DNA of 64,000 nucleotides from Streptomyces sp. NBC_01689 (lineage in GTDB: Bacteria > Actinomycetota > Actinomycetes > Streptomycetales > Streptomycetaceae), in the NCBI RefSeq assembly GCF_036250675.1, contig NZ_CP109592.1, positions 8,866,001 through 8,930,000 of the forward strand. The letters are read 5' to 3'. Position 1 is the stretch's first letter, and every line of letters begins with the position of its first letter. Below the pieces are notes generated by a model. That model searched no databases, was not told the DNA's origin, and saw nothing but the letters and a program-made list of their open reading frames with translations. A program made the position numbers and the translations under genes. Of this stretch, positions 48,947 through 57,431 are shown one piece after another.

Positions 48947-50089
48947 ATGACGGCGTGGAATCGGGGCTTTGCGCAGGCGGGCCGGACCAGCCGTCTGTTG
49001 CTGCTGATCCCTGTCGCGCTCATCGTCCTCATCACGGTCGCCGACATCGTCGCGCCGTCCGACATCGTGCTCGGCCCCCTGCTGGTCATCGCCCCCGCGA
49101 TCACCGCGTGGGGTGCGGGCCCCCTGGTCACGGGCGGTGTCGGGGCCGCGGCGGTGGCGGCCCAGGCGTTCATCGGCTGGCGCTCGGGACTTCTCCTGTC
49201 ACGGAACGTGCTGGTCCAGCTGTTCGCCCTGGCCGTGCTCTCGGCGCTGATCGTCATCCTGTCCGTGGTCCGCGACCGGCACACCCGTGAACTCGCCCGG
49301 GTGCGGTCGGTGGCCGAGGCCGCACAGAGGGTGCTGCTCTGGCCGCTCCCGAGCCGGATCGGCACACTGCGGCTCGCCTGCGTCTATCTGGCCGCCGAGG
49401 AGGAGGCCGAGATCGGCGGCGACCTCTACGCGGCAGCCCGCAGTCCGCAGGGCACCCGTGTCGTGATCGGCGACGTACGCGGCAAGGGCCTGCCGGCCAT
49501 CGGTGAGGCCGCCTTCCTGCTCGGCGCCTTCCGCGAGGCCGTGCACCAGAACGCCGGCCTGCCCGCGCTGGCCGGCTCCCTGGAGCGGAGCCTCAGCAGA
49601 TACCTCGACGACTTCGAGCCGACGGACGAGGCGGGGGAACGCTTCGTCACGGCGCTCCTGCTGGAGATCCCGGACGACGAACCCGTCGTCCGGATGGTCA
49701 GCTGCGGCCATCTCGCGCCGCTGCTGCTCCAGCGGGGGCACGCGGTGAGCGCCCCGGATCTGGTCCCCGCGCCCCCGCTCGGCGTCGGTCTCACCGATCC
49801 CGGCGAGGTCGCGGTCGCCGTGCTGCCCTTCGCCGTCGACGACACCCTGCTGCTGTTCACCGACGGTGTGGTGGAGGCCCGTGACCGTGCGGGTGTCTTC
49901 TACCCGCTCGCGGAACGGGTCGCCCAGTGGGCCGGTCACCCGCCGGAGGCCCTCCTCCAGCGGGTGCAGGGCGATCTGCTCGCCCACGCAGGGGGACGCT
50001 TCGGCGACGACGCGGCCCTCATCGCCATCCGCCGCAGCGGAGAACGCGCGCCACTGGCCCGAGCGCGCCAGGCGTCGCCTCCGGGCTGA
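48947..50089 (+). CDS. Membrane SpoIIE-type PP2C phosphatase
   Basis: A 380-aa phosphatase with an N-terminal membrane domain of three to four helices (LLLLIPVALIVLITVADIV, GPLLVIAPAITAWGAG, VQLFALAVLSALIVILSVV) followed by a SpoIIE domain: AEIGGDLYAAARS, VIGDVRGKGLPAIGEAAF, and GDDAALIAIRR. It has no PAS or GAF domain, so the membrane part may be the sensor. The ATG at 48947 follows GGAAA; a GTG at 48938 is possible. Acts on anti-anti-sigma factors by family. Confidence 0.93.
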   Translation: MTAWNRGFAQAGRTSRLLLLIPVALIVLITVADIVAPSDIVLGPLLVIAPAITAWGAGPLVTGGVGAAAVAAQAFIGWRSGLLLSRNVLVQLFALAVLSALIVILSVVRDRHTRELARVRSVAEAAQRVLLWPLPSRIGTLRLACVYLAAEEEAEIGGDLYAAARSPQGTRVVIGDVRGKGLPAIGEAAFLLGAFREAVHQNAGLPALAGSLERSLSRYLDDFEPTDEAGERFVTALLLEIPDDEPVVRMVSCGHLAPLLLQRGHAVSAPDLVPAPPLGVGLTDPGEVAVAVLPFAVDDTLLLFTDGVVEARDRAGVFYPLAERVAQWAGHPPEALLQRVQGDLLAHAGGRFGDDAALIAIRRSGERAPLARARQASPPG

Positions 50090-50461
50090 GCGGGCGGGGC
50101 GTCCGGCGTCGGGCGGCTTCTCGCGGTGGAGGGTTCGGGGACCTGCCGGCTTCCGCGGGCGGAGGGCTGCCGGGACCCGGGGCGGTGAATCCCGGGGTCG
50201 CCAGGTGGCGAGCCAGGCAGGTCGACCGAGAACACGGGGTCAGGGGCGGAGACCACGTTCGCGGGCCGGGAGCGTTCGGGGCCACGCGCGGAGAACCCGG
50301 TCCCGCCGAGGGTCCGATCCGGCGGCCCCCGGCTATGGCTCTTTTCACATTCCGGCCGGGAAGACGCACTCCGTGACCCCGGTCACCCCGCGTGGTGCGC
50401 GATTTGTTTATGTTCGCTCTTCAGTGACCCTTCCACACCACTTGTCGAGGCTCGCTTGAAG
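50090..50461. other. Intergenic region, no gene seen
   Basis: About 370 nt; the right third is AT-richer (GATTTGTTTATGTT near 50401) and likely carries the serine-hydrolase promoter. Confidence 0.45.
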
Positions 50462-51370
50462 ATGCCGAACCGACCGCGCCCCCACCAGCCCGCGCGGACC
50501 CGGGCGAGACACCGGGGCCGTCGCGTTCTCGCCGGCGCCGGTGTGCTCCTCGCCCTGTCGACGGCCCTCCTCGCGAGCGGTACGGCGCAGGCCGCACCCG
50601 CGGCCGCCGCCCTCGGCGGGGCCCCCGCGCAGGCCGGAGCCGACACCGTCCGCCCGGCGACGACCGCGCCCCGGGCGGCGGCACGGGTGACCGCGGCGGT
50701 GCTCGACCTCGACGGGACGGGCCGGCGACCCACTGTGTACGGCCACGACGTCACGTACGACACGGCGAGCATCATCAAGGTCGACATCCTCGCGGCCCTG
50801 CTGCTCCGGGCACAGGACGCCGGACGCCGTCTCACCGCGGCGGAACGCGCGGAGGCCGAACCGATGATCCGCGACAGCGACAACGCGGCGGCGAACGCGC
50901 TGTGGCGCGAGATCGGCCGGGCACCGGGTCTGGAAGCGGCGAACAAGCGGCTGGGCCTGACGGAGACCGAGGGCGGGTCCGGCACACGCTGGGGGCTGAC
51001 CCGGACGACGGCGAGTGACCAGATCCGGCTGTTGCGCGCGGTGTTCGGTACGGTTGCGCACGCGAACGCGGGGACCGGCGGGCTGGACCAGGAGTCCCGG
51101 ACCTATGTCCGTGCCCTGATGGCCGGTGTCGCCGACGAGCAGGCGTGGGGTGTGTCGGCGGCCGCGGACGCCGGGTGGGCTCTGAAGAACGGCTGGCTGC
51201 AGCGCAGTACGACCGGGCTCTGGGACGTCAACAGCGTGGGACGGATCGTGGTCGGCGGACACCACTACCTCGTCGCGGTCCTCTCGGACGGCAGTACCTC
51301 GATGAAGGACGGTGTCGCGCTGGTGGAGGGCGCCGCCCGGGCCGCCATGGCCTCGACGTCCGCGCGCTGA
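50462..51370 (+). CDS. Secreted serine hydrolase (beta-lactamase-like)
   Basis: A 302-aa exported protein. Signal peptide with Arg-rich start (RTRARHRGRRVLAG), hydrophobic core and AQA-AP cleavage. The active-site SxxK is TASIIKVDI (about residue 105 of the precursor); SDN is in IRDSDNAAANALW; the third box is KNG in ALKNGWL, where class A beta-lactamases have KTG. No clear omega-loop Glu (ExxLN) is visible. More likely a penicillin-binding-like or peptidase-type enzyme than an antibiotic hydrolase. The ATG at 50462 is chosen; a TTG at 50456 fits GAGG better in spacing. Confidence 0.86.
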   Translation: MPNRPRPHQPARTRARHRGRRVLAGAGVLLALSTALLASGTAQAAPAAAALGGAPAQAGADTVRPATTAPRAAARVTAAVLDLDGTGRRPTVYGHDVTYDTASIIKVDILAALLLRAQDAGRRLTAAERAEAEPMIRDSDNAAANALWREIGRAPGLEAANKRLGLTETEGGSGTRWGLTRTTASDQIRLLRAVFGTVAHANAGTGGLDQESRTYVRALMAGVADEQAWGVSAAADAGWALKNGWLQRSTTGLWDVNSVGRIVVGGHHYLVAVLSDGSTSMKDGVALVEGAARAAMASTSAR

Positions 51371-51405
51371 CCCGATCCGGCGGCGCACCGTGCCGCCGGC
51401 CATGA

Positions 51406-51442
51406 CGTGGTGCACCGGGTACCGACGACCCGGTGCACCACG
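51406..51442 (+). terminator. Terminator of the serine hydrolase gene
   Basis: A perfect 15-bp stem CGTGGTGCACCGGGT / ACCCGGTGCACCACG with a 7-nt loop, 36 nt after the stop codon. Confidence 0.8.
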
Positions 51443-51582
51443 CGGCGCCGCCCAGGGGCGTGGAACGCGGGTCGCCCGTGTGCGCCCACACTAGGGAATT
51501 CCTCGCGAGGGGTGCCGCAGGCTTGCTCCTGCCGACGTTCGGATCATGCCGACGTACGGACCGACAGGAGAAGGAGACAGAC

Positions 51583-51804
51583 ATGCGCTCTCGCTCTGCC
51601 GCCGCGGCCGTGGCCGCGACTCTCGGGGCCCTGGGCCTCGTCCTGGCCACCGGGGCCGCCGCCGACGCCGCCTCCCGGCCGGCCGTCACCAAGGCGCAGT
51701 GCGTGGCGACGGGAGGCATCGTCTTCGACATCCCGATGAAGACGACCTTCTGTCTCTACGACAACCACGACGGAACCGCCGACATCGCGCCCATCGTCCC
51801 CTGA
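51583..51804 (+). CDS. Small secreted protein
   Basis: A 73-aa precursor: signal peptide (RSRSAAAAVAATLGALGLVLATGAAADA) and a mature part of about 45 residues with two Cys (QCVATGGIVFD, TTFCLYDNHDGTADI) that probably form a disulfide. The ATG at 51583 has AAGGAG at ideal spacing. Function unknown. It is flanked by strong terminators on both sides, so it is monocistronic. Confidence 0.85.
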   Translation: MRSRSAAAAVAATLGALGLVLATGAAADAASRPAVTKAQCVATGGIVFDIPMKTTFCLYDNHDGTADIAPIVP

Positions 51805-52113
51805 GTCATCGCGCGATCCGGGGGTTCCTGCCCCGGAGCGGGAACCCCCGGTGTGCCCGTGCGCACCGGGCTGTGGCCGGACGGGACGGGCGTCGGTGGG
51901 CCGGAGGCCGATCGCGGGGCTGTCCTCGGCAAGAGACCGTGGACGCCGAGGACGTGCGCGCAACGGCGGCCGACGGGGGCCCACATCGACGGGCGGGACC
52001 GCTTCGGCCCACTGACACGGCCCGGGTTCGCCACCGCTGTTGTCTCCGACGGCCGGTGCCTGACCCGCGACCGCCCGTGGGGCGACCGGGCGGAAGGCCC
52101 GCCGGACGGTGCG
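51805..52113. other. Convergent intergenic region
   Basis: About 310 nt between the small secreted gene and the HEAT-like protein gene; contains the terminator at 51818-51851 and nothing else recognisable. Confidence 0.5.
51818..51851 (+). terminator. Terminator of the small secreted protein gene
   Basis: A perfect 11-bp stem CCGGGGGTTCC / GGAACCCCCGG with a 12-nt loop, 13 nt after the stop codon. Confidence 0.8.
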
Positions 52114-52587
52114 TCAGTCGGTCAGCGCGGAGGCGAGTTCCCTCGTCGCCCGGACGACTTCCTTGTCCGGCTCGGCGAGCAGGCGCGGGATGCTCTCGCG
52201 ATGGTCCCGTACGGCGCGGCGCGCCGCGCGCTCCCAACCCACGTAGTCTTCGCGGCGGTTGAGGAGTTTGGGATAGGCCATGGCCGTGCTCTCCCACTGC
52301 CGGGCGTCGGCGATGTTCTTCAGCAGCCGGAGGATCTGCACGCGGCACGCGACCTGGGGAAGCTGGGCGAGCTCCCACAGGAAGGGCACGGTGGCGGCGG
52401 TGGCCTGGTCCACGACGAAGCCGTACTGGCAGATGCGCTGCCGCAGACGCGCGAGTGCGGCGAAGGCGGTGGCCTCGTCGCCCGACATGAGGGCGGTGAG
52501 CAGCGAGGGGATGGCGGTGGCCACCCCGGTGGAGTCCTGGAGCTCGCGCCAGGGGATGTCTTCGAGGTCCTTGAGAGCTGTCTCCAT
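52114..52587 (-). CDS. HEAT-like helical hypothetical protein
   Basis: A 157-aa all-helical protein with repeat-like segments (TAIPSLLTALMSGDEATAFAALARLRQRI, ATVPFLWELAQLPQVACRVQILRLLKNIAD). The alternating helix pattern suggests HEAT/ARM-type repeats. It ends in a basic region (ERAARRAVRDHRESIPRLLAEPDKEVVRATRELA). The ATG at 52587 is chosen because the encoded start METALKDLED is followed by conserved-looking helices; upstream in-frame sequence is low-quality. It is the last gene of the leftward whiJ-like arm. Function unknown. Confidence 0.7.
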   Translation of the reverse strand: METALKDLEDIPWRELQDSTGVATAIPSLLTALMSGDEATAFAALARLRQRICQYGFVVDQATAATVPFLWELAQLPQVACRVQILRLLKNIADARQWESTAMAYPKLLNRREDYVGWERAARRAVRDHRESIPRLLAEPDKEVVRATRELASALTD

Positions 52588-52652
52588 GTCCGCTCCCGCG
52601 TGAGGAGTTGGGGGATGAGGAGCGGCGGGTCGCTCCGCCGCCGTGGCGTGCG

Positions 52653-53240
52653 TCATGCCGGGTCCTGCCAGGCCGGAGACGCCTGCCGGGGAGGGGCCTG
52701 CAGCATGGCCCAGACGGTCTTGCCCACGGGTGACCTGGTCCAGCCCCAGTGTTCGGACAGCGCCTCGACGATACGCAGTCCGCGGCCGTGGACCTCCATG
52801 GTGTCGTCCGTACGGGGACACAGGGGAGGACTGTCGCTCTGGTCCGTGACGGCGCACACGACGTGAGCGCGGCGGAGGGACAGCCTCAGCCACACATCCG
52901 ACTGCCCGTCGAGGGACTCAGGACCCGCGTGCAGCACCGCGTTGGTGGCCAGTTCGGTGACGACGAGCACGGCGTCGTCGCTGCGGTCGCCGAGCGCCCA
53001 GCCGCCGAGGGTGCGACGGGTGAAGTCGCGTGCCTGGGCGAATCCCTGAGGGGACTCGGTGATGCGCAGGCTCGCGGATCTGGGCACGTGGCCCCTGGGC
53101 TCGTCCCTTCCGGCGCGCTCCCGTCCGGGGAGGCCGGCGGGCGCTCCGTCCGCGGGGGAACCGGCCGGAGCCGTCCGACCCGACCACGGCACGGCCGTTC
53201 CACCTGCGGGACTTGGTGCTTGGGGTGCGGATAACGACAC
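52653..53240 (-). CDS. HATPase-fold ATP-binding protein of a whiJ-like locus
   Basis: A 195-aa GHKL ATPase (anti-sigma/RsbW-like) with N-box ELATNAVLHA, G1-like DQSDSPP and G2 HGRGLRIVEALSEHWG. The first 60 residues are a Pro/Ala linker. With the divergent DUF397 and XRE-DUF5753 genes it makes a whiJ-type set, in which HATPase paralogues usually accompany the regulator. The GTG at 53240 follows GGGAG. The third codon is TTA, so translation may need bldA. An ATG at 53309 is an alternative start with a poor site. Confidence 0.88.
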   Translation of the reverse strand: MSLSAPQAPSPAGGTAVPWSGRTAPAGSPADGAPAGLPGRERAGRDEPRGHVPRSASLRITESPQGFAQARDFTRRTLGGWALGDRSDDAVLVVTELATNAVLHAGPESLDGQSDVWLRLSLRRAHVVCAVTDQSDSPPLCPRTDDTMEVHGRGLRIVEALSEHWGWTRSPVGKTVWAMLQAPPRQASPAWQDPA

Positions 53241-53326
53241 GACATCTCCCTGATGCGACGTCAGGTCCGGTGCGCCAACGGTGCGGTTGACGACCCGGCT
53301 ATTATCCATCCTGTCGACGCCCGGCG

Positions 53327-53348
53327 TGCAATTTCACGGGAAATTGCA
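53327..53348. promoter_or_regulatory. Perfect palindrome in the whiJ-like divergent promoter region
   Basis: TGCAATTT-N6-AAATTGCA, eight-base perfect arms, between the divergent HATPase (starts 53240) and DUF397 (starts 53423) genes. This is the AT-richest symmetric site in the window and the obvious target for the XRE regulator. Confidence 0.72.
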
Positions 53349-53422
53349 GAGGTTGTGGCTGGAACAGGACCGCGTGGGACCGGTCCGACCCGGGACGGCC
53401 GACGGGTACACCGTGGTGGAAC

Positions 53423-53671
53423 GTGAGCGAGGAGAGTCCGGTGCCATCAGTGCGAAACGGAACGCGGGCCAGTTCGCTGGGTGTCCGCTGGGTCAAGAGC
53501 CGGCACAGCAACGCCGAGGGCAACTGCGTCGAGGTGGCGCCGCTGGACGAGGGGGGAGTGGCGCTGCGTAACTCGCGCGACCCCGACGGGCCGGCCCTCA
53601 TCTACACGGCCGCCGAACTGGCCGCCTTCCTGGCCGGAGCGAAGGACGGGGAGTTCGATCACCTGGTCTGA
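53423..53671 (+). CDS. DUF397 protein of a whiJ-like locus
   Basis: An 82-aa small acidic protein: WVKSRHSNAEGNCVEVAPLDEGGVALRNSRDPDGPALIYTAAELAAFLAGAKDGEFDHL is the complete DUF397 pattern. Such proteins pair with XRE-DUF5753 regulators and modulate them in Streptomyces development. It is 98 nt upstream of the XRE gene and in the same direction. GTG start. Confidence 0.95.
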   Translation: MSEESPVPSVRNGTRASSLGVRWVKSRHSNAEGNCVEVAPLDEGGVALRNSRDPDGPALIYTAAELAAFLAGAKDGEFDHLV

Positions 53672-53769
53672 AGCGGAGCCGCGTGGTTCCACTTCTGCGG
53701 GAGTATGCGACAGAGGGCCGAATGATGCGAGGATGGTTCTTCTCGTCTGCCGGTCCACAGGGAGCAAGG

Positions 53770-54690
53770 ATGTCCGCCGAGTCACCTCGTACCTCCCGCC
53801 TCGAACCGTATCTGCAGCGCACCGAGCCCGCCCCGACCCTGCTGAAGATGCTGGTCGGCGTCCAGCTCGCGGGCATCCGTGAGGACGCCGGTCTCTCGCA
53901 GGAACAGGCCGCGCGGGCCCTCGGGTTCAGCCCGGCGAAGCTGTCGCGCATCGAGGCGGGCAAGGGGCGGCGGCCCCCGACGGAGGCGGACGTCCGCGCG
54001 CTGCTGGACCACTACGAGACCGACGGCCACGAGGCGTCGGTCCTGCTCCAGCTGCTGCGGCGGGCCGGTGAGCCCGGGTGGTGGCAGCGCTACGACAAGC
54101 GGCTGATGCCCGAGTGGTTCGACCGGCTGGTCGGACTGCAGGAGGCGGCCGCCGCCATCCGGACCTTCGAGATCCAGTACGTTCCCGGTCTGCTCCAGAC
54201 CCCGGACTACACCAGAGCGGTGGTGGAACGGGGTCTGCCCACCGCACCTGCCGCAGAGGTGCAGCGCCGCGTGGAACTGCGCACGCGCCGCCGCGAACTG
54301 CTGCTGCGCGAGGACGCCCCCCAACTGTGGGCGGTCATCGACGAGTCGGTCCTGTGGCGCGTGCTGGGCAGCCGCGATGTGATGCGTGGGCAACTGGAAT
54401 ACCTGGTGGACATGGCCCAGCGTCCGCATGTGACGCTGCAGATCGTTCCCCTGGACGTGACGAACGCCTCCGCGCCCGCCATTCCGGTCACCTATCTGCG
54501 CTTCGGCGGCCTCGACCTGCCCGACATCGTCTACCTGGAGCACATCAGGAGCGCGAACTTCCTGGAGGACCGGGACGAGACCGAGGAGTATCGCCTCGCC
54601 CTGGACCGGCTGGGCGATGAGGCACTCACTCCGCGCGAGACCCTGACCCTGCTTCAGAAGACGGTCGACGACCGGTACTCCGCCTCCTGA
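53770..54690 (+). CDS. XRE-family regulator with DUF5753 (whiJ-like)
   Basis: A 306-aa regulator. The N-terminal helix-turn-helix is GIREDAGLSQEQAARALGFSPAKLSRIEAGKGR (about residues 40-70). The rest is the DUF5753 domain: WFDRLVGLQEAAAAIRTFEIQYVPGLLQTPDYTRAVV, then ELRTRRRELL, LWAVIDESVLWRVLG, and PVTYLRFGGLDLPDIVYLEHIRSANFLED. It is the DNA-binding partner of DUF397. The ATG at 53770 has GGAGCAAGG upstream; earlier in-frame codons lack a site. Confidence 0.95.
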   Translation: MSAESPRTSRLEPYLQRTEPAPTLLKMLVGVQLAGIREDAGLSQEQAARALGFSPAKLSRIEAGKGRRPPTEADVRALLDHYETDGHEASVLLQLLRRAGEPGWWQRYDKRLMPEWFDRLVGLQEAAAAIRTFEIQYVPGLLQTPDYTRAVVERGLPTAPAAEVQRRVELRTRRRELLLREDAPQLWAVIDESVLWRVLGSRDVMRGQLEYLVDMAQRPHVTLQIVPLDVTNASAPAIPVTYLRFGGLDLPDIVYLEHIRSANFLEDRDETEEYRLALDRLGDEALTPRETLTLLQKTVDDRYSAS

Positions 54691-54695
54691 ACGGC

Positions 54696-54731
54696 CGTGG
54701 GCTCCACCGGCCTCGGCCGGTGGAGCCCACG
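54696..54731. terminator. Bidirectional terminator between XRE and methyltransferase genes
   Basis: A perfect 16-bp stem (CGTGGGCTCCACCGGC left arm) with a CTCG tetraloop, between convergent genes ending at 54690 and 54752. Confidence 0.85.
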
Positions 54732-54751
54732 CGCGACGATGACGGCCTTTC

Positions 54752-55570
54752 CTACCTGAGGCGTCCGACGCCGCCGAACTCCACCCATTCCTGGGTCAGT
54801 TGACGGGGTGCCACCTCACTGTCCGGCCGCCACGTGGACACCTCGACCAGACCCGGCTCCAGGACCTCCAGGTCCGCGAACCACTCGGCCACGTCCTTCT
54901 CCTCGCGGACCCTGCCCCAGTGTCCCTGGGTCGCCTTGTCCATGAAGTCGGTGACGAACTCCCGGACCTTCGCGTCCTCGCTCACCAGCTGACACATCAC
55001 CATGCAGCTGTCGGGAACCAGCCGTTCGGCCACTCTGCGGGCCACGGCGAGCGGGCCGTCGGTCTCGCTGTCCGGGATGCAGTGGAAGACCGAGTTGAAC
55101 AGGACGGCGACCGGCTGCGAGAAGTCGATCAGACGCTGGGTGTCCGGGTGGGAGAAGATCTTCTCCGTGTCCCGCAGGTCCGCGTGGATCACCGTGGTGC
55201 GGTCGTTCTGGTCCAGCAGCGCCCGGCCGTGCACCAGCACCATCGGGTCGTTGTCGACGTACACGACCCGCGACTCCGGATCGACACGCTGGGCGACCTG
55301 GTGGACGTTGTCCTGGGTGGGCAGGCCTGACCCGTGGTCGAGGAACTGCCGGATGCCGTAGTCCGCCGCCAGCGTCCCGACGACCCGCTGCAGGAACCGC
55401 CGGTTGTTCAGCGCCAGGACGCGGGTGCTCGGCACGACCTTGTCCAGCTCGGCGCAGGCCGTACGGTCCGCAGCGTAGTTGTCCTTGCCGCCCAGATAGT
55501 GGTCGTACATGCGGGCGGCGGTGGGTACCGTGGCGTCGATCTTCGTGGACAACTGCTTTCCAGCCTGCAT
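54752..55570 (-). CDS. SAM-dependent methyltransferase (Methyltransf_19 type)
   Basis: A 272-aa methyltransferase: PTAARMYDHYLGGKDNYAADR (family hallmark), RQFLDHGSGLPTQDNVHQVAQ (SAM-binding glycine region), VVYVDNDPMVLVHGRALL, and VAVLFNSVFHCIPDSE. Members are common next to whiJ-like clusters in Streptomyces; target unknown. The ATG at 55570 follows GGGGGAACG; the longer in-frame start lacks a site. Upstream an imperfect CCAAGC/GCTTGG dyad may be its control site. Confidence 0.9.
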   Translation of the reverse strand: MQAGKQLSTKIDATVPTAARMYDHYLGGKDNYAADRTACAELDKVVPSTRVLALNNRRFLQRVVGTLAADYGIRQFLDHGSGLPTQDNVHQVAQRVDPESRVVYVDNDPMVLVHGRALLDQNDRTTVIHADLRDTEKIFSHPDTQRLIDFSQPVAVLFNSVFHCIPDSETDGPLAVARRVAERLVPDSCMVMCQLVSEDAKVREFVTDFMDKATQGHWGRVREEKDVAEWFADLEVLEPGLVEVSTWRPDSEVAPRQLTQEWVEFGGVGRLR

Positions 55571-55752
55571 CGTTCCCCCAGCTCCAAGCTGCTTCAAGTG
55601 GCTTGGCTTGACAGACAATACATCCTAGGCAAAGGGCATTTGGCGATGCCAGCCCGTCGACCGAGGATCTCTCGACGGACTCCGCCGCCCTCCCGTACGT
55701 TCCGGTCCATTACGCTCCGTTCCGCCCATGCCGCCGTCCGTCGCCGGAGCCG

Positions 55753-57204
55753 TCAGTCGGTGAGACCCAGGGTCCCCGCCGCCTGGATGGCCAGCCAGAC
55801 CTCCGCCAGCGCCCCCGTCGACGTCAGATCGCGGCCGGCGAGCGTGCCGAAGCGGCGCAGGCGGTAGGAGAGCGTGTTGGGGTGGATGTGCAGCGCCGCC
55901 GCGGCCGTCTCGGTGCGCCGGTCGCGCTCCATCCAGGTGCGGGCGGAGACCAGCAACTGCGCGTCGTGGGCCGCGTCGTAGCGCAGGACCTCCCCCAGCA
56001 CATGCTCGACCAGCGCGGTCAGGACGGCGGGGTCGTCGGGCAGCCAGCGGCCCGTCGAGTCGTCGCCGTAGCGGACGACGGACCGGCCCGACTCGGCGGC
56101 CTTCGAGACCGCCCAGAGCGCCTCGCGCTGGGCGACCCTCAGCGCGGCACCGGGCGCGAAGGGGCGGCTCATCCCGGCCGCCACGTCCGGCAGTCCGCCG
56201 ACCGCCTCCGACAGCTCCGGCGCCCCCAGCACATAGCGGTCCTCACCCCGGGTCAGCAGCAGATGGGGACGGTTCTCCAGGCAGCGCAGCAGCGCCTCGT
56301 CGGTGGTGCGGCGGACCACAAGCAGGACCGCGTCGCCCTCGATCGCGTGCCGTGCCAGCCGGCGCCGGGCCGCCTCCGGGTCCAGCACCTCCTGCAACAG
56401 CTCGGCCAGCGTCTCCGCGCCCTCACGGCGCAGCGTCTCGCGTTCGTTGCGCACCATCGCCAGCCGCAGTGCCGCCACCGTGGCGATGTGCTGGACGACG
56501 GCGAGCCCCGCGGGCTGGGCGCCCCGCCGCTCGTGGGCGACCAGGAAGCCCGCCGGACCGCCCGGCGCGGGAACCGGCAGCACGAACCCGCCGGGGATCG
56601 TCGGCGGAGCGTCGACGGAGGCGGGCAGCACCCCGGGGTCCGGCGTGGGGACGCCCGGCAGCAGCGGACGTCCCTGGGGCGTGCAGAGGTACACGTCGTA
56701 TCCCGACAGACCTTCGAGGCGGCGCAGCAGCGCCGGTGTGTCCAGATCCTCCGCGACCAGCCAGCGCAGCGAGCCGAAGACCTGCAGCTGCGCCCCCAGC
56801 CGGTGCCGGGCGTCCTCCTGGACCGAGGCGGCCACCTCCTGCGAGACCGCGATGAAGGGAACGGCGAGCGGCACCTCGAGAACCGGGAAACCGCGCTCCT
56901 CCGCCGCCTGGAAGAAGGCGTCGTGAAGCGGGGGCATGTGCAGCTGCGCCGAGAGGGCGAGGGCGGACACCCCGGCGTCGTCCAGCCGCTCCAGATAGGC
57001 GCGCTGTCCGGCCGCGGTGCCGGGGACCGCGAGACCCGCCGTCATGATCACCTCCGCGCCCAGGAGCCAGGGTGTCGGATCGGCGAGCTCGCTGGCGTGC
57101 GCCCAGGACACGGAACGGCCCAGGCCGCCCCGACCGGCCTTCACGGAGAGCTGGAGCGCCGGGTAGGAGAGCAGGTCCTCGACCGTGAGTTTGTCGGCAG
57201 CCAC
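55753..57204 (-). CDS. PucR-family transcriptional regulator
   Basis: A 483-aa PucR-type regulator. N-terminal PucR sensory domain (TVEDLLSYPALQLSVKAGRGGLGRSVSWAHASELADPTPWLLGAEVIMTAG), central GGDEF-like/CdaR region, and C-terminal PucR helix-turn-helix (LHIHPNTLSYRLRRFGTLAGRDLTS). Divergent from the NTF2-like and aldehyde dehydrogenase genes, which it likely controls; related PucR regulators govern GABA, purine or polyamine catabolism. The GTG at 57204 lies 7 nt after TAGCGT with no Shine-Dalgarno. A GACA-N4-TGTC dyad (57231-57242) lies in the promoter. Confidence 0.9.
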   Translation of the reverse strand: MAADKLTVEDLLSYPALQLSVKAGRGGLGRSVSWAHASELADPTPWLLGAEVIMTAGLAVPGTAAGQRAYLERLDDAGVSALALSAQLHMPPLHDAFFQAAEERGFPVLEVPLAVPFIAVSQEVAASVQEDARHRLGAQLQVFGSLRWLVAEDLDTPALLRRLEGLSGYDVYLCTPQGRPLLPGVPTPDPGVLPASVDAPPTIPGGFVLPVPAPGGPAGFLVAHERRGAQPAGLAVVQHIATVAALRLAMVRNERETLRREGAETLAELLQEVLDPEAARRRLARHAIEGDAVLLVVRRTTDEALLRCLENRPHLLLTRGEDRYVLGAPELSEAVGGLPDVAAGMSRPFAPGAALRVAQREALWAVSKAAESGRSVVRYGDDSTGRWLPDDPAVLTALVEHVLGEVLRYDAAHDAQLLVSARTWMERDRRTETAAAALHIHPNTLSYRLRRFGTLAGRDLTSTGALAEVWLAIQAAGTLGLTD

Positions 57205-57431
57205 AACAGCAACGCTACATCTCCGTGGCGGACACAATTGTCGGTGATCGTCCGGCGGCACAGACTGCTGGGACCGCCCCGCCCGTGCACGGAGGGCGGA
57301 GTGCCCGTGGCGGCCTCGGTCACCTGAATCGAGACCCGCGACCGGGACGCGGAGGCCGGACCGCCACCGCATCCCCGTGACCGGCCCCGCGCGTCGCGCC
57401 CCCGCCGTACGCCCGTGACCAGGAGCTGACC

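Noticed and set aside
55590-55618. CCAAGC...GCTTGG dyad upstream of the methyltransferase as a firm operator
   Set aside because: Arms are only 6 bp and separated by 11 nt; too weak to call as a feature on its own.
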